Positions 24,801 to 39,500 of a stretch of 64,000 nucleotides of DNA are shown one piece after another (the first letter of the stretch is position 1; every line of letters begins with the position of its first letter). Source of the stretch: Rostratula benghalensis. Taxonomy: Eukaryota > Chordata > Aves > Charadriiformes > Rostratulidae. The stretch covers positions 2,017,173 to 2,081,172 of the forward strand of contig VXAI01000035.1 of the NCBI GenBank assembly GCA_013399305.1, written 5' to 3'. The position numbers and the translations under genes were made by a program. Under the pieces are notes generated by a model. The model was not told the origin of the DNA, did not search any database, and was given only the letters and a program-made list of their open reading frames with translations.

Positions 24801-27800
24801 GAAGCCTTCAGAGCTCGTAGCTGTTGTTTTGAAACAGCAGCATTAATAGAAATCACTGGGCTTCCAGGAGTCAAAGAGGAAAGTTCATCTCTTGCTGAGC
24901 ATGTACACCTGTGTAATCGTTTTTACCTTTCCTTTTTTACCTTATGATATTTTTACCACCAGTCATCGCAGCACAATAATCCGCAGTTTGTGTGGGTGGT
25001 GCCAGCCTTACGTCAGCTCCATGAAATCACACGTTCCTTTATTAAGCAAACTTACCAAAAACAAGACAAGGTAAGAATATATGGTGAGATTTGGTTGGTT
25101 TGGTTTGGGTCTGGGTTTTTTTTTTTTTTTTTTTTTTTTTAAGCCCTTGTTATGTCTGTGTGGCTCTGCTTCTGTAGAACGTGGAAGTTTGCATTTAGAA
25201 AAAGGGAGGGGGGTGTGAACACACTAAAAAGCACTTTGACAAGTACAGTTGAGTGATGTAGCATAAACAAACTGTTGAAGGTAGAGGTGCTGTGTTGTGT
25301 GACATCCATATATGTATATATAAAAATCTGTTTGCTGCACCAGGACTAATTTGTTTTATTCTGAGCTTTTTGTAGAATAATTAACAGACCTATCTCTGTT
25401 AAGAAATGAGCAATAGCTAATGTTTAAACCAGCTGCTTTGTAACTGAATTGACATTGACTCTTGGAAAACAGACTAAAAGACCAGCAAGTCACATGTGCT
25501 ATACGGTGTCTGAGTGGAGGTGTGGGACTTGGTTTGAAAGCTGTTTGAAATGTGTGTATTTCGGCACATGCTGAAAACACTGATCGGGGGGGGGGGGGGG
25601 GGGTTGGATGCCTTGGAAGGGGTGAGGCTGACTCCTGTGAGGGGGGAGAAAACACTCCTGATAAGAGACACGTGTCTTTAGAAAGACAGACTGCTGAGTG
25701 CACGTGCCAATTTGTTTATTTTCTTAAAAACTACTTTTCTCATTTATTTTTTTTTTTTTTTCATCAAGAGCATTATTCAAGATTTAAAGAAAAACTTTGA
25801 AATAGTGAAGCTGGTGACAGGAAGCTTAATATCATGCCACCGTTTGGCTGCATCTGTGGCAGGTCCAGGAGGGCTTGTTGGAGCAACGTTAGTGGATGGT
25901 CGATACACTTACCGGGAGGTACTGAAACCTGGATTTCTTACTGCCTTAGGTTTTGGAGAACAAGGTGTAGTGTGTCACTGGCAGAGTTGTGTAAGATTAG
26001 GTGATGTTTCATTTTGGGAATTTGCAAGTATATGTGTTCTTCCTGGTGGAAAAATTACACTTGTGTTTTTATTTCTAGTTCTGACACTTAACCTGTTAGG
26101 GCTTGTTGCAGCCTTGTTGTTATGTTATAGAGCAAGAGTCTGCAAACAGAGGTTTTGAGAATTATTTTTTCCATACCACCACACTAGTTGTGACTCAACA
26201 ACTAGCATCAAATAACACCAATATCAAGAAAGTGATAGCACATACCAGGCAACTTCAGTGTTCCTTTTTAGAAAGGTAATCAGAAAGAAATAATGTTTAA
26301 AAATTGTGTAAAATAGAAAAAAATCTTGCTGCATAAACAGTTTCTGTTTTCTAGGCTTTGCAAAGGGTTCTGTTATTCAACAACTAAGTTTGCAAAAGAT
26401 AATAAGAATGCTCAGATTTCTTCTTTCAGAAATAAAAGTCTTAAGCTTGAGTTTTTGTTTCCTCTTTCTCAGTATTTGGAGGCACATCTGAAATTTTTGG
26501 CGTTCTTTCTGCAAGAAGCCACCCTTTATTTGGGCTGGAATCGTGCCAGGGAGATCTGGGAATGCCTCGTAACTGGCCAGGATGTTTGTGAGTTAGATCG
26601 AGAGGTAAGAAAAACTTGAAAAGTTGGTGTCTGTGGTCTCAAAATAAATGAATCTTAATGGAGTGCAAATAGCACGTGTAGTTGTTGAGACATGTGAAAC
26701 ACAAGTAGCAAACACAAACTAATAATGCTTTTTCAATGTTAAATTTGACTGAGGGAGGAATGTTGGCCAGGAAATTAGTTGCAGGTGGATGGATGCTGGT
26801 TTGAAAGGGGCTAAGTGTGAGTTTGTGGTGTCATAAAAGAGACATTCAGCATTATTTGGGTGACAGATGACTCTGAAAGTGAAGCACCCAAGTGCTGCAA
26901 TACACCTGTATAATATATGAGGTTGCTGGGAGAGGAGAGTTTGACCCTCTTACTGTAGGTAAAGTTTCTGTAAAATGAGCGACTGTAGTATCTGACACAG
27001 TTTGCCAATGCTGTATAAAGCTAAAATATTTCCCACGTCAGAAGGGTAAAAACACATCTACCTTTTGCTCACAGATGTGCTTTGAGTGGTTCACAAAAGG
27101 ACAGCATGATCTAGAGAGTGATGTACAGCAACAGCTCTTCAAAGAGAAAATTCTTAAACTGGAGTCATATGAAATTACTATGAATGGTAAGAAAATGGCT
27201 TTGGACAACAGCAATATTTTGGGTTTGAAATATATACCAGACATTTGCTCCCTAAATCTTCAAATTAAGTATGTGAACAGTTCTGTAAATCAGTGTGATA
27301 AAGGGGTCATTTTGAGCTTTAATATTTGTAGAGGGGAAAGGTCATCTCCTTTATTCGATATCTTCATTTTTTTTTTTTCAAAAAAGCATAGAGACTTAGC
27401 CTGACCTGAATAAAAATCTTGTGCCTTTTTTCTTTTTTTTTTTTTTTTTCACTTTCAGGTTTTAGTTTATTTAAGACTTTCTTTGAAAACGTGAACCTGT
27501 GTGACCACCGGCTGAAGAGGCAAGGAACTCAGCTGGTGAGTGTTTGGGCAAGTTCATTCTTGTACAGTCCCTGTGGCATCTTGGGGATGGGAAGAGGTGA
27601 GACAGGGATTCTTCAGCAGCTCTTCAACGTTTTCCTGCTTGTGTTCGTGTGCAGATTGTCCTTCTTGCATTACCACTGCTTAATTCTGAAACTCAAACTC
27701 CAGAATTGTGATGGATAAAATTCCAGCCCTTGGTAGCTGGATGCTGGTTTATGTAACTTCTAAAACTTTGCAGGAGCAGTGAGCGGACTAATTTTTAACA

Positions 27801-30521
27801 TAATGAATTTGAGTGTGCATTTTTGCTTTTCTCTCAAAAAAATACTCCTGTTATTATTACTATTTTATTTTACCTTTCTTTACAAGAGATTTAGGCTTAT
27901 TATATTCAAATTTTAACCTACAATGATTTTTATCTCTATGATCCTTCAATGATTTTGTTAAATGAATGGTTCTATGTGAAGTAGTTTTCCATAGGCATTT
28001 TAGATCTTTATCACAGTGAGTTAACTTACTTCAATCACATAATTTTTTCACCAAGTAGGCTTTGTGACTGTTTATTATGTGGTTAATTACCATGTTGACC
28101 TTTGTAAAACAAATTCCATTCCCAATTAAATTTCTCAGTGCTTTTGAAGTTTTTAATTTTTCAGTTGGCTTGACTGAGAGTGTTATTTGGAACTTGTTTA
28201 CCCACCTGTAAATAATTTTTTTTCTAGTATAAACATACAAATCTGCTGCTACTGATTGCACTTTGCCCTGTGCCAAAGGTTGGCAGTGTGTTGGAAAAGA
28301 AAATTTTTCAGATTTAGTCAAAAGATGGAAGATGAAGAAGATGATCTTCCAGCAGATGGAAGACTGTTTTGTTCCCGTGGTTCAACTCACTCTTGTGTGA
28401 GAAATCCAGTTGTGTTTTACTGTTGTTCTCTCTTGCGTAGAGCGTAGAAAAACTGGAATTAATAGGAATGGATTTCATTTGGAAGATTGCAATGGAGTCA
28501 CCTGATGAAGAAATTGCCAATGAAGCTATTCAATTAATAATCAACTACAGCTATATTAATCTAACTCCTAGATTGAAAAAGGTAGGTTTCTATTTCTTAC
28601 GTGACAGTGCTTTGACGTGCATAGAGCCTTCATAAACTGCATGTTACAGTATGTCATTTGTTGGGTTCTGTCAGTTCATGAGTAATTCCCATGACTTGGT
28701 TTAAGTTCTAATCCATTTATACATTTTTATCTTTAGGATTCTGTATCGCTGCACAAGAAATTCATTGCTGATTGCTACACACGATTAGAGGTAAAGGACA
28801 AATTTTAATTGTTCTCATACCTATATCCTTTCTCAGTTTTGGGTCATAGAATTAGAATAATTGACCGTGGTATTTCCATTTCAAGAAAAAAAATTCTTTC
28901 CACGATTATTACTTGTCTTTAACCCACCAGGACATAATAATAGCCCATGGCAGGCTGGATGGGGCTTTGAGCAACCTGCTCTGGTGGGAGTTGAGTTGTT
29001 CCTTTCCATGGCAGGGGGGTTGGAACTTGATGTCGTCTAAGGTCCCTTCCAACTTCAACCATTCTGTGATTCTATGTAAACCATCACTTACACTCCTGCT
29101 TTGTATTTTAGGCAGCCAGCTCTGCACTTGGTGGTCCAACGTTAACACATGCTGTTACAAGAGCTACAAAAATGCTTACAGCAACCGCGATGCCTACGGT
29201 AGCAACATCAGTTCAGTCTCCTTACAGGTAGGCCTGCCTTTAAAACACTAAGTATGACAGTGAACATATTCTCCCAGCTGCTCCCCACGTGATTTTGAGT
29301 GCTCATTAAAATTCTCAGTATTATTAGTTGTATATTCTGGTGGTTTCTCAATTAAATATTCCAATTATAATGCAATTTGAGTTCCAAAGAGACTTTGAAA
29401 AAGCTGTGTTTAAAAAAAAAAAAAAAAACAAACAAAATAAAACCCCAACACCCACCCTCTAATCCCCAAAAAACCAAAACCAAGCTAACAATGAAACCCC
29501 ACAGACTATTTCCAGCCCATTAATCATGTAATATTTCTGAGACAGTGGGGTTTGGGTTTTGGCTTGTTGTTGTTTTTTTTTAATTGGGAGAGAATTGGTT
29601 TTCCATCCTCAAGCTGAACTTCATTGTAGCTTAAAAATATGAGTGCAGGGTGGGAACCTTTAGAAAACATGAAGCTTCTTCTGAAGCTGGCTACACCTCA
29701 AGGAGTGCAATGCAAGCTCCTTGGCCTGTTTGCCTGGTTCAACTGAATCAACTCCAAGTTTAAGGAGTTCTGTTTGAAGACAGCTAATTCATAGCAGTTA
29801 CCCCTGGGCGCTGAAAATTAAGCTCTGAGACAAGTTACTTTTGTTTTCAATGTTTATCTCTAGGTCAACTAAACTTGTCATAATTGAGAGGCTGCTGCTG
29901 TTGGCAGAGCGTTATGTGATAACAATAGAGGTAAGATGTGTGATTTCTTACTAGGCAAGGTTAAGAACACAACTTCCAATATTATTAAAATAGTGTAAAA
30001 GATATTTAAACCTACGTGATTCTAGTAATGGTGTTACATAACCATCATAGACATGTCTTTGCTTTCAGAGGGTGGCATTTACTGTCATTCTCTTCCTGTA
30101 GGACCTTTACTCTGTTCCCCGAACTATTCTACCTCATGGTGCCTCTTTCCATGGACATCTTTTAACGCTTAACGTTACATATGAGTCTACCAAAGATACC
30201 TTCACCATTGAGGTAGGTGTGTCACACGGTGTTGATCACATAGCTAATTCTTGGGGGCTTTGATGCCTGGACTCTAACAGAGTAAGCTGGTTTTAGGGTC
30301 TCCCATCAACTTGAAAACTCTGTTTGAAACTCTTAAAAGTGTGTATAAGGAAATGTCCCTATAAATGTATTTTGATCATCATTCTGGGGTGGGGAAAAAA
30401 GTTGTTTGCCTGCTGTCAGTGATGGCAGCTTCCACTGCTGTTCTATCCCATCAGTTTCTTTTGTGGACAATACCTTTTCCAACATGGGCAGAGAAGCAGG
30501 AGGACCTAAATTGAAGATTTT

Positions 30522-30553
<32 letters not shown>

Positions 30554-33500
30554 TTTTTCCTCTTGGAATTCACTGCATGAGCAGCCTTACTGAACCAGTG
30601 CTGTTTAATTTTACAGGCTCATAGCAATGAAACTGTAGGGAGCGTCAGGTGGAAGATAGCAAAGATGTTGAATTCACCTGTGGATAATATCCAGATATTT
30701 GCCAATGACAGCCTGGTATGTTAGCTACAAAGAGTTCTAATTCTTTATGATATTATGTCTCTCTTCCAGAACTAAATGACAAATATTTTATTGCAGCTAA
30801 CTGTAAACAAAGATCAGAAACTACTCCACCAGCTGGGATTTTCTGATGAACAAGTCCTTACAGTAAAAACATCAGGAAGCGGGACTCCATCAGGGGGCTC
30901 TGCAGATTCCTCAACCAGTTCCAGCAACAGTGGCAGTGTATTTAGTTCTTCCTATGCAATGGAACAGGTACAGCAAATTAGCCTGAAACCTTCCCTCTAA
31001 TTTTTCCTGGAGGGTGGATGGTCGTGGGGCACACAGCTGGGGTGGAAGAGGTGCAATAAAAAGAGACAGAAGCTGTTCGCATCAGCCACAGTATCCAGTC
31101 TTTACTAGTTGGGTTTTGCTCTCAAACTGCAATTGAATCAGAATACTTAAATACACAATTGCCTTATGCATGCAGACTGGACATTATAATTTGTATTTTT
31201 ATCACCTGTTGTAGCCTGCTTCGTGCTAATGAATCTCTGCAGGCTCTTTTAAACGCACAGGACCCGTAGGATTTAATTTTGCGATGATGTAATTGTCACG
31301 GGGAGATATTTCCAGGCTTTCACTATTAATAAAGCTGCAGTATGAAAATAAACTAAGAAGCATCAACTAGTGTGTTCAGAACACTCCTGACCTGCTTTAT
31401 ATGTCAACCCTAACAGTTGGCTTCCAAAATTGCTTGTTGAAAGGAAAATTGGGTAATGTAAAAAAATCAGATGTTGTCTCAGTCTAGAGAGCAGCTGGGA
31501 TTTCTACAGGCCAGGCTGGCACGTGGGTCAGTTGCTTCAGCAAGGAGCTCTCTTAAATTACAGAGAGGGGAGAAAAATACCTCTGTGTTTCTGTTTAATT
31601 CTCAGGAGAAATCCCTCCCTGGAGTAGTCATGGCTCTCGTGTGTAATGTGTTTGATATGCTTTACCAGCTTGCCAATCTGGAGGAGCCAAGGTAAGCAAA
31701 CTAAATGGTTATTAAATATTGAATAAATGCTCTCACTGCAATGTTTGAATAGCTACTTATTTTGCAGTGTGTAGGCATCCACCAGGCCACAGCGTGGCTG
31801 AGCCCTGCTTTGCACAAGTAACTTCTGATAACTTTTCAGGATAACACTGAGAGTGAGGAAGCTTCTGCTCCTGATTCCCACTGACCCAGCCATTCAGGAG
31901 GCTCTCGATCAACTGGATTCCCTGGGAAGGAAGGTATGGATTAAGCAATGACTAATCTTGTTGGAATTAACAAAAAGTATTTTACTACCAGGTTGTCAGA
32001 TTGTAATCTCTGGAGGGTCTGCAAAATAATGTTCATGCCTAAGGATTATTGATTTATTTCCAAGCAGCTGGAATCAAGGGGGTTGTTACAGGGATTATAT
32101 GAAACATATTGCCAATGTCAACAAAAGGCCGTAGTCTCAAAATATTTCTTTTGTGGTTTACCTCCTAGAAAACACTGCTATCAGAATCAAGTTCCCAGTC
32201 TTCAAAATCACCCTCCTTGTCTTCAAAACACCAACATCAGCCCAGTGCCAGTTCGATACTAGAAAGTCTTTTCAGATCTTTTGCTCCGGGCATGTCCACC
32301 TTCAGAGTGCTCTACAATTTAGAGGTAAGATGACAAATTTTGTTCTTTCTACTTGTAGTTCTGAGCACTAAGGCTTGAGTAATTCAAGGGTCAGACTCAC
32401 AGGAGTCCACTGTGACAGGGTCCTTATGCAAAATGCAAACCTTGTGTCACAGTCTGCTTTTATGTAGGTGATAAATTCTACACAGAATGAAAGGGGTAAA
32501 AAGTTTCCCTTTAGAGACATCACTGTGAAGCCAGGCCCTTCTTTTTGTGATCTGCAATGTGGAGGAGAAAAGAAATATCAAAGTCCTTACTGTTTAAGTA
32601 AAATTCCTGCTTCAATCTCCAGAAACTCTTGAGTATTTGATTTTTAGTATATATTTAAAAAAAAAAAAAAAAGAAAGTTGGCTCTTAAAAATTAATGTGA
32701 GCTGTTTCAATTGGGTTTTCTGAGTTCAATTTGAAAGAAATTACATGAACTATTGAACTACTACACAAACGTCCTTTCTGTATAAGTCTACCATATTCTG
32801 TCTGTAGAGGCTAAGGAGGAATATTTTTGAGAATTATTCAACTGTGAAGAATTTTCACTATCCGAATGCACAGGGTTTTTATCCAGAAGTTTCTGGCCTG
32901 TTGTAGCTGTGCGTGCAAAGTGAGTGGAATACATACAATTTTTTTTACCTGAAAGTTTTCTCCTGAATAAGTTCTTCAGCCCTAACACTGGATTGGACTC
33001 TGTAAAACGGTTCTTTCCAAGTATCTGGTGGGTGGATTCACTGATAAAGCTCTCTGGGAAGCTGGATAATTTCTAGTTCTACTCGCAGGTCCCGCTGCTT
33101 GTAGCTGCTCTCCGTGGGGTTTCTGCAGTCTAATGTTAGCTTTTTGTCTTCCTACACTGTCATCACACTGCAGCCTTAGGATTTCCTCTCCCCCCTCCCT
33201 CCTTTTTTTTTTTTCCCTTTACTCTGCAGCTGGAATGAAAGATATTTGATGATGGCTTTGAAATCTGTTGACAAGTTCTACAGCTGAAAGCAAATGGTTT
33301 AGCGTATCACAGCAAGGGCATCTTGTTGAACTGGCAGGTTCTGTTACAGTGTGATGAGACAGTTATCTGCTGCTTCTGAGCCAGAGAAAATACTAAAAAC
33401 GAGTCATAAATTGCTTGCTTTTCTGGCAAAGGATGAGAAGTAGCAAATTGGATTAGATGTGTAGATTACATGACTGGACTTGCTCTTCAAGTCCAGTCAG

Positions 33501-36500
33501 CCAAGTGGAAGATGGTTTTTGTCAGGAAAAGGATGATGGGTTGGTTTGGGCTTTTTTTTATCCCCTCAAGTGGTGATCTTTTGAAAATATGGGAACCAGT
33601 CTGAACTGCTTTCCTAAAAAAAATGCACACAGGAAATTTGCAGGGTGTATGAAAGAGATGAAAATTAAATGTTGCAGATGTTCAGGGTTATATCATGCAG
33701 TGTTGTGATAAGGTTTCATGCTGGGAACTTTGTAAACTGTTCTTCCAACCTGTAAACCTGGAAAAGATATATTTTACTGTCCCACATGCAGCATTGTTGG
33801 CTGTACATGCCAAAGAGACTTTTCAAGAAAGTAAATAACTTCTGGTTGTATCGTGGAAGAGGCTGAAGTTCATTTGTTTGGGGGTTGGGTTGGGTTTTTT
33901 TTAATGTAAAGTGAAGTGAAATTGTTTATAAATGTACATGAAATCTGACCCATAGAAACCACAGACTTCCTTCTCACCATGTTTCTCAGAGTAATTGCAT
34001 TCTGTGAAGTTTAGTGCTGACTTAAAACAGGAGGGATGATACAGTGATGATATTCATAAGGTCCATATAATTACCTGGACCATCTTTTACCAAAAAAGCT
34101 CCCAGTAATAGCAATAGGGTTACGTTTCAGAAGCCATGAATCAATAAGTAAGCCATCTGTAGGGCGTTTTATGCAATGCTGTCAACTGAAAATCTAGAAA
34201 GGAGAAGGATTTGAGCTCTTAAGGAGCACCAGCTGAGCCTGAAGACAGCATTTCAAGTGCTAAAGTATGTACTTTTTATTTCCCTTTAAAAGTAAACTGC
34301 AATGACAAAAAAAGAATGCTCTTTGTTGCAGAATAAAAAAAGCCACACTTATACTGAATATTTTTGATGTCATTTCTCTTTACTGACTACAGCTTTGTAT
34401 AAGTGTATTGTTCATTGCTTCATTCGTAATTGATTTTTTTTCTGTTACACTTTTAACCTTCAGCAGATAAAGAATACTAAGGGAGTGGTGTGTGTTTATG
34501 CTTATTTATTTGTTTATTATAGGTACTGAGCTCCAAGCTGATGCCAACTGCAGATGATGAAATGGCAAGAAACTGTGCCAAGTCTTTTTGTGAAAACTTT
34601 CTCAGAGCAGGAGGTTTGAGGTTAGATTTCAAAATCTTGACTCAATTTATAATACTTCATTTAGTTTGCAATTTTGTGTGTTTTCTGATTTCCACACTGT
34701 AGCACACCAGTAGACCTGTCAGCTGACTTTTCCAGTGGAAAAAAAAGTCAACCCCAGTCTGGGTTTTTCATTATCTGCTGTCTGAAAAGCTACTGTAGCT
34801 GTCACAGTAATGTAACAGAGTACATGTTGTTAAACCCCAAAATAAAGTTGGGCACAGATAAGCTTGTGAAGTGTAGCTGCTACTAAGGCAGTTGATATTT
34901 GGATAACTGGCATTTAAGTGCTTCGGTTCAAATTTGTGAGTGTGTACATTACACTGTGTCCTGCATAGATGCCAGTGGACATTTTAAACAGTCAAAGCAT
35001 AGATCATGCAGTGGGAGCTAAATTAAATTTTACACTCTGCAAAATTCAGACCCTGCAGGTACGAGTTGAGGCACTGTGTGAGTGATTTGGAAGACCTGGC
35101 AATACTACTTGTGCTTGTGTCAGATTTATCAAGTGCATGTTGCTCTTAGTAATTCTGTCCACACACACATACCTTTGCCCCGTAGTTCCTGAAGTATTTT
35201 CCATCAGGAACAAAAAGCTTCCATCTGTAGGTGCAGGGGGAGGAAACAGGGATGTTAATCTCAGAAGATGCCAGTTTGGCAGTTTTACTGGCACTCCACC
35301 GACTGAATAGGAGGAGGGGAGGACAGAGGTAAATTAATGGCAGTTCTCACCTAATGCATGATATTTTCAACCAGAGTCTGTGTTATTGATTTGTCTTTAA
35401 GTCTGGTGGTGAATGTGATGCAGAGAGATTCCATCCCATCAGAAGTAGACTATGAAACAAGACAGGGAGTCTACTCCATCTGCCTGCAACTTGCAAGGTA
35501 GGTAATCGCCTTTCATTACAGAAAGTGCTGCTTTCTTGGCTTGTAATATTTAAGATTAAATGGTACTTTGAGTTCTGTTTCATTCACTTGCTGTGAACGT
35601 TCAAAAATAAGCCTGACTTTTTCTCTCTGTGAATGTAGGTTCTTGCTTGTTGGCCAGACGATGCCTACCTCACTGGATGAGGATTTCATTAAAGATGGGG
35701 TAGAAGCGTTGTCCTCCCGCCCCTTCCGTAACGTCAGCCGACAAGCCAGTAGGCAGATGTCCATCTGTGGAACACCTGAGAAGTCATCCTACCGACAGCT
35801 CTCTGTGTCTGATAGATCCTCCATTAGGGTAGAAGAAATCATCCCAGCAGCAAGAGTTGCCATACAAGTAAGGAAATATTTGATGAGTTATGGTGATGTA
35901 GCAGTGTCGTCTCCAGTGACAGCTGTGTAACTCCTGGATTTTTAATCAAAAGTCGACCTTTTAGACAGGTTCTTACCCAAGCTCCATTTAAAAGCCTCTG
36001 AAAATCCTGACCACCACTCTCTCTTCCTGATCTTGATCTGAACTTTAACATGGTCTCAGAAATTATGTTAGCAGTACGAAGAGAAGCAGTACTCCAAAAG
36101 TGCTTACCAGAAGTAGATCTACACAGAAATCTTACTTGTGGTTTATTTTTAGTTACGCTTAACTGTAAGATCTGACTAATTTTCTGTGAAGAGAAAGATA
36201 GAAAATCAATTTCCTGCTTGAACTTGTGACTTATAGTCCGTGTTTCTTTGAATTAGAAACTTGGAGCAAGAATTTTGTTCCCAATACTTCATTTAAAGAA
36301 TAAATTTGCTTGATGGTATCCTGGGGAAAAAATTAGTATCTTTCTATTCAATACAAATGTTATTTGCCCCTTTATAGGCCTGTCAGTGTAATTGATCTGA
36401 GACTGGCTATTTACTAAAACTATCTAATCTGACAAGAACTCAACCCGTTTCAAAGTTGAAACCAGCTGAAAGAAATATCACAGTTAATGTAACAAGTATG

Positions 36501-39500
36501 CTGTGTTAGATTCTTGGGGCAGGGCTTCCAAATGGATGGACAGGATTGCCATCAGAGTGCCTAACTCAGGAGAGGTGAAAAGAATATCTACCCTGGTGGA
36601 GAATTTAAAAACTAAGCACTTCCTATTAAGGGAGCAATATTAATCTGTGCTCAAGAAAAAAAAAGCCTCATGTATCCTTGAGCCTGCTTAGGGGAGAGGA
36701 AAACACATGCAAATATCAGTTAGACATGATCCAGAAGGTATATTCCTCTATGATTTACAGAGGCTGTTGAGTATCTTAAAATACCTGTTGTTTCTTGTTC
36801 CCTCAGACCATGGAGGTGAACGATTTCACCTCCACAGTGGCTTGCTTCATGCGACTCTCTTGGGCGGCTGCTGCGGGACGGCTGGACCTGGTGGGCAGTA
36901 GTCAGCCAATAAAAGAGAGCAACTCTTTATTTCCTGCTGGGATTCGAAACAGACTTAGCAGCTCAGGTGGGTTAACTGTGCCTCTGAAGCAATCTAAAGA
37001 AAGCATTTGGTTTATTCATAATTGAACAGTTTTGAAGACGGGAGCTGAATTCATTGGACACGTGGACTTGATTCTCTTGGTTGCCTTACAATTCAGGGTA
37101 TGACATGATTGAATTACCCACATCTGAGCAAAATGCTGTATATTCACATGACATTTGCAGATGCAGCGTTTGGAGAAGTTTTTTTCAATTGCAGAGAACT
37201 GACAAGGAGCTGAAAACATCTGAAAAATGTAACGGATTACGGCTCTTGTCTTAATGCAGGAAGTAATTGCAGCTCAGGAAGCGAAGGAGAGCCCACTGCA
37301 CTGCACGCTGGGATCTGTGTGAGACAGCAGTCTGTGTCCACCAAAGATGCTCTGATTGCTGGAGAAGCCTTGTCTCTCTTAGTCACCTGCCTTCAGCTAC
37401 GCAGTCAGCAACTAGGTATGAAATCCAAATCAGTTACTCACTATTTAGAATATAAGTAAGGTGGGGGAAGGCTTGTGGAGACAGACAAGTACCAAAAAAA
37501 AAAACCCAAAAAAACCCATGAGAAACTTTAAGCTTTGTAAGCTGAGACAGCTCAAGTTAAAACCACAACATTTCATTAAAAAAATATAGGGTTTTTTTTT
37601 CCAGGACTGAAGAACAGGTGGCATGAAACAAGGCATGTTAGCGCTCTGCCTTAGTGAAATGTTTTGAGAAAGCTGACTTATTGCCAGTATATAAATATTT
37701 GCACTGGCTTTGAAGTATGTAATTCTGTTAGTGCTGCTGTTTGCTTAGCTACTGTTTAGTACTTGAACCTTTGTCTACAGGAAATGTAAACGGTGGTGGT
37801 GGTGGAGGGCAAAGGAAAATGCTGTTAGAACGTGGTGCCAGTCTCTAAGGAGGGAAGGAGATGAGGAAAATGTGTCAATAGCCACTAATGCTTTTCAGTG
37901 TTGATGGGGGGGATGTCCTCTAGGTCCTATGGTATCTTAATGCAGGACTGTAACTGATTTTAAATTGTTGTTATTTTTAATAAGGTAGCCTGGTACTCTT
38001 TTGTTCTAGGATCTTTTTACAATTTGCCTTGTGTTGCCGATTTCATCATCGACATACTGCTGGGATCACCAAGTGCTGAGGTGAGAGTCTTTCTCTGAGA
38101 ACTTCTAAGACTTTACACACCTGAAATGCATACACTGTGATCATTTAAAATGGTCTGGAAATAAAATTCTTCATTACAAGCATCCCCACCTTTTTTTTTT
38201 TTTGTACTTGAATGAATAACCTTTGTACAGGTGTTAGCAATTCTCTGCATCTAGTGATGTGTTGATGGAAAATGCTGAAGTATTACATTCCTTAGGCTTG
38301 TTTAATCCATGAGGTGCACAGGACTGTGCTGTGGCTAGTCTAAAGAAAACTCTCTCATTTTGGTGAGACAAATTCTGTAACACTAGTACTTCAGGGAAAG
38401 TTCCAAGTAACTTCCATCTCAGAAGATTTGAGTAAGATTTAATGGACTCTTCTGAGCTTTTGAAAAGTGCTTCCAAATGTCATTACCCTCCCAAAATTCA
38501 TTCTTCATGATTTAAGCTTATTCTGGATATTCTAAAGTCTAGAGATTTTCAAGTCACACTTGCTTCATGTTGTTGCATCTCATGTATGTTTCATGAAGTC
38601 ATTGCATCTTCCCCCCCCTTATCTGAATTTATAATCCGTGTGTGATAACGCATCACAGATTTTAGCTCAGGGATGAATGTAGGTTGCTAAATCCCTATAA
38701 ATAAAGAAACCCTGGCTGGCAGGAGCAGAGTCGGTCTGGTTTAGACCAGTTTTTCAATGTCTGTGTTTTTCTGTTGCATTTCTAACAAAACAGAAGTGTA
38801 TTTTCTTTGCAACCTTTAAGCAACTGCTCGTGTTTGACGATGACACTGTTTCAGATTCGTCGTGTTGCCTGTGACCAGTTGTACACCCTCAGTCAGACAG
38901 ACACATCGGCTCACCCAGATGTTCAGAAGCCAAACCAGTTTCTCCTGAGTGTTGTTCTCGGTGCCCAGCTGCCTCTTTGGTCACCAACCAGCATCATGAG
39001 AGGAATCAACCAGAGGTAGGTCAGATTTATTGTGTTTATTGAAGAAGCAAATCCCACATTTTCACATGAATTGCGCTGTGGAAGCTCTAAGACACAAGGG
39101 ATCAGGACTTTATAAATCTGTCAAAAGTAGATGGCCCTGTAACACCCCAGACAGTTTTGGAAGTATGTGAATTGAAGGGAAACACGGCTGAATTCTCAAG
39201 GTACAGCTCTTCCTCTGTGAACTTCTTGTAGTTGAGCTCATCTGACTTCCCATTTGAGACGTGGTAATTGCTAAACAGACCTGCTCTTCCTGGGATATGG
39301 TCATGGCAGCCAGAGCCTGGCTGGAATCCTACACGAGGCACAGAGGCTACGGGATATGTGACAGTAACATGGAGTTTGTGATAGTCATACATAGATCCAG
39401 TTCACAAATCAATCCTAAAGGCTCAAGCCTTTTCAGTGATGTCTGGACCCATGACTTCACCTGATTTCACGTTGCTTGTGTTACCTTACCCATTATACCT

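Noticed and set aside
25712..26158. 148-codon frame continuing beyond USP24 exon 18
   Set aside because: Only 25769-25918 matches the gene. The hydrophobic extension is intron read-through past a GT donor.
33881..33905. Telomere-like GGGTTGGGTT repeat
   Set aside because: The unit is not TTAGGG and the run is very short; treated as part of the GT-rich low-complexity pattern.
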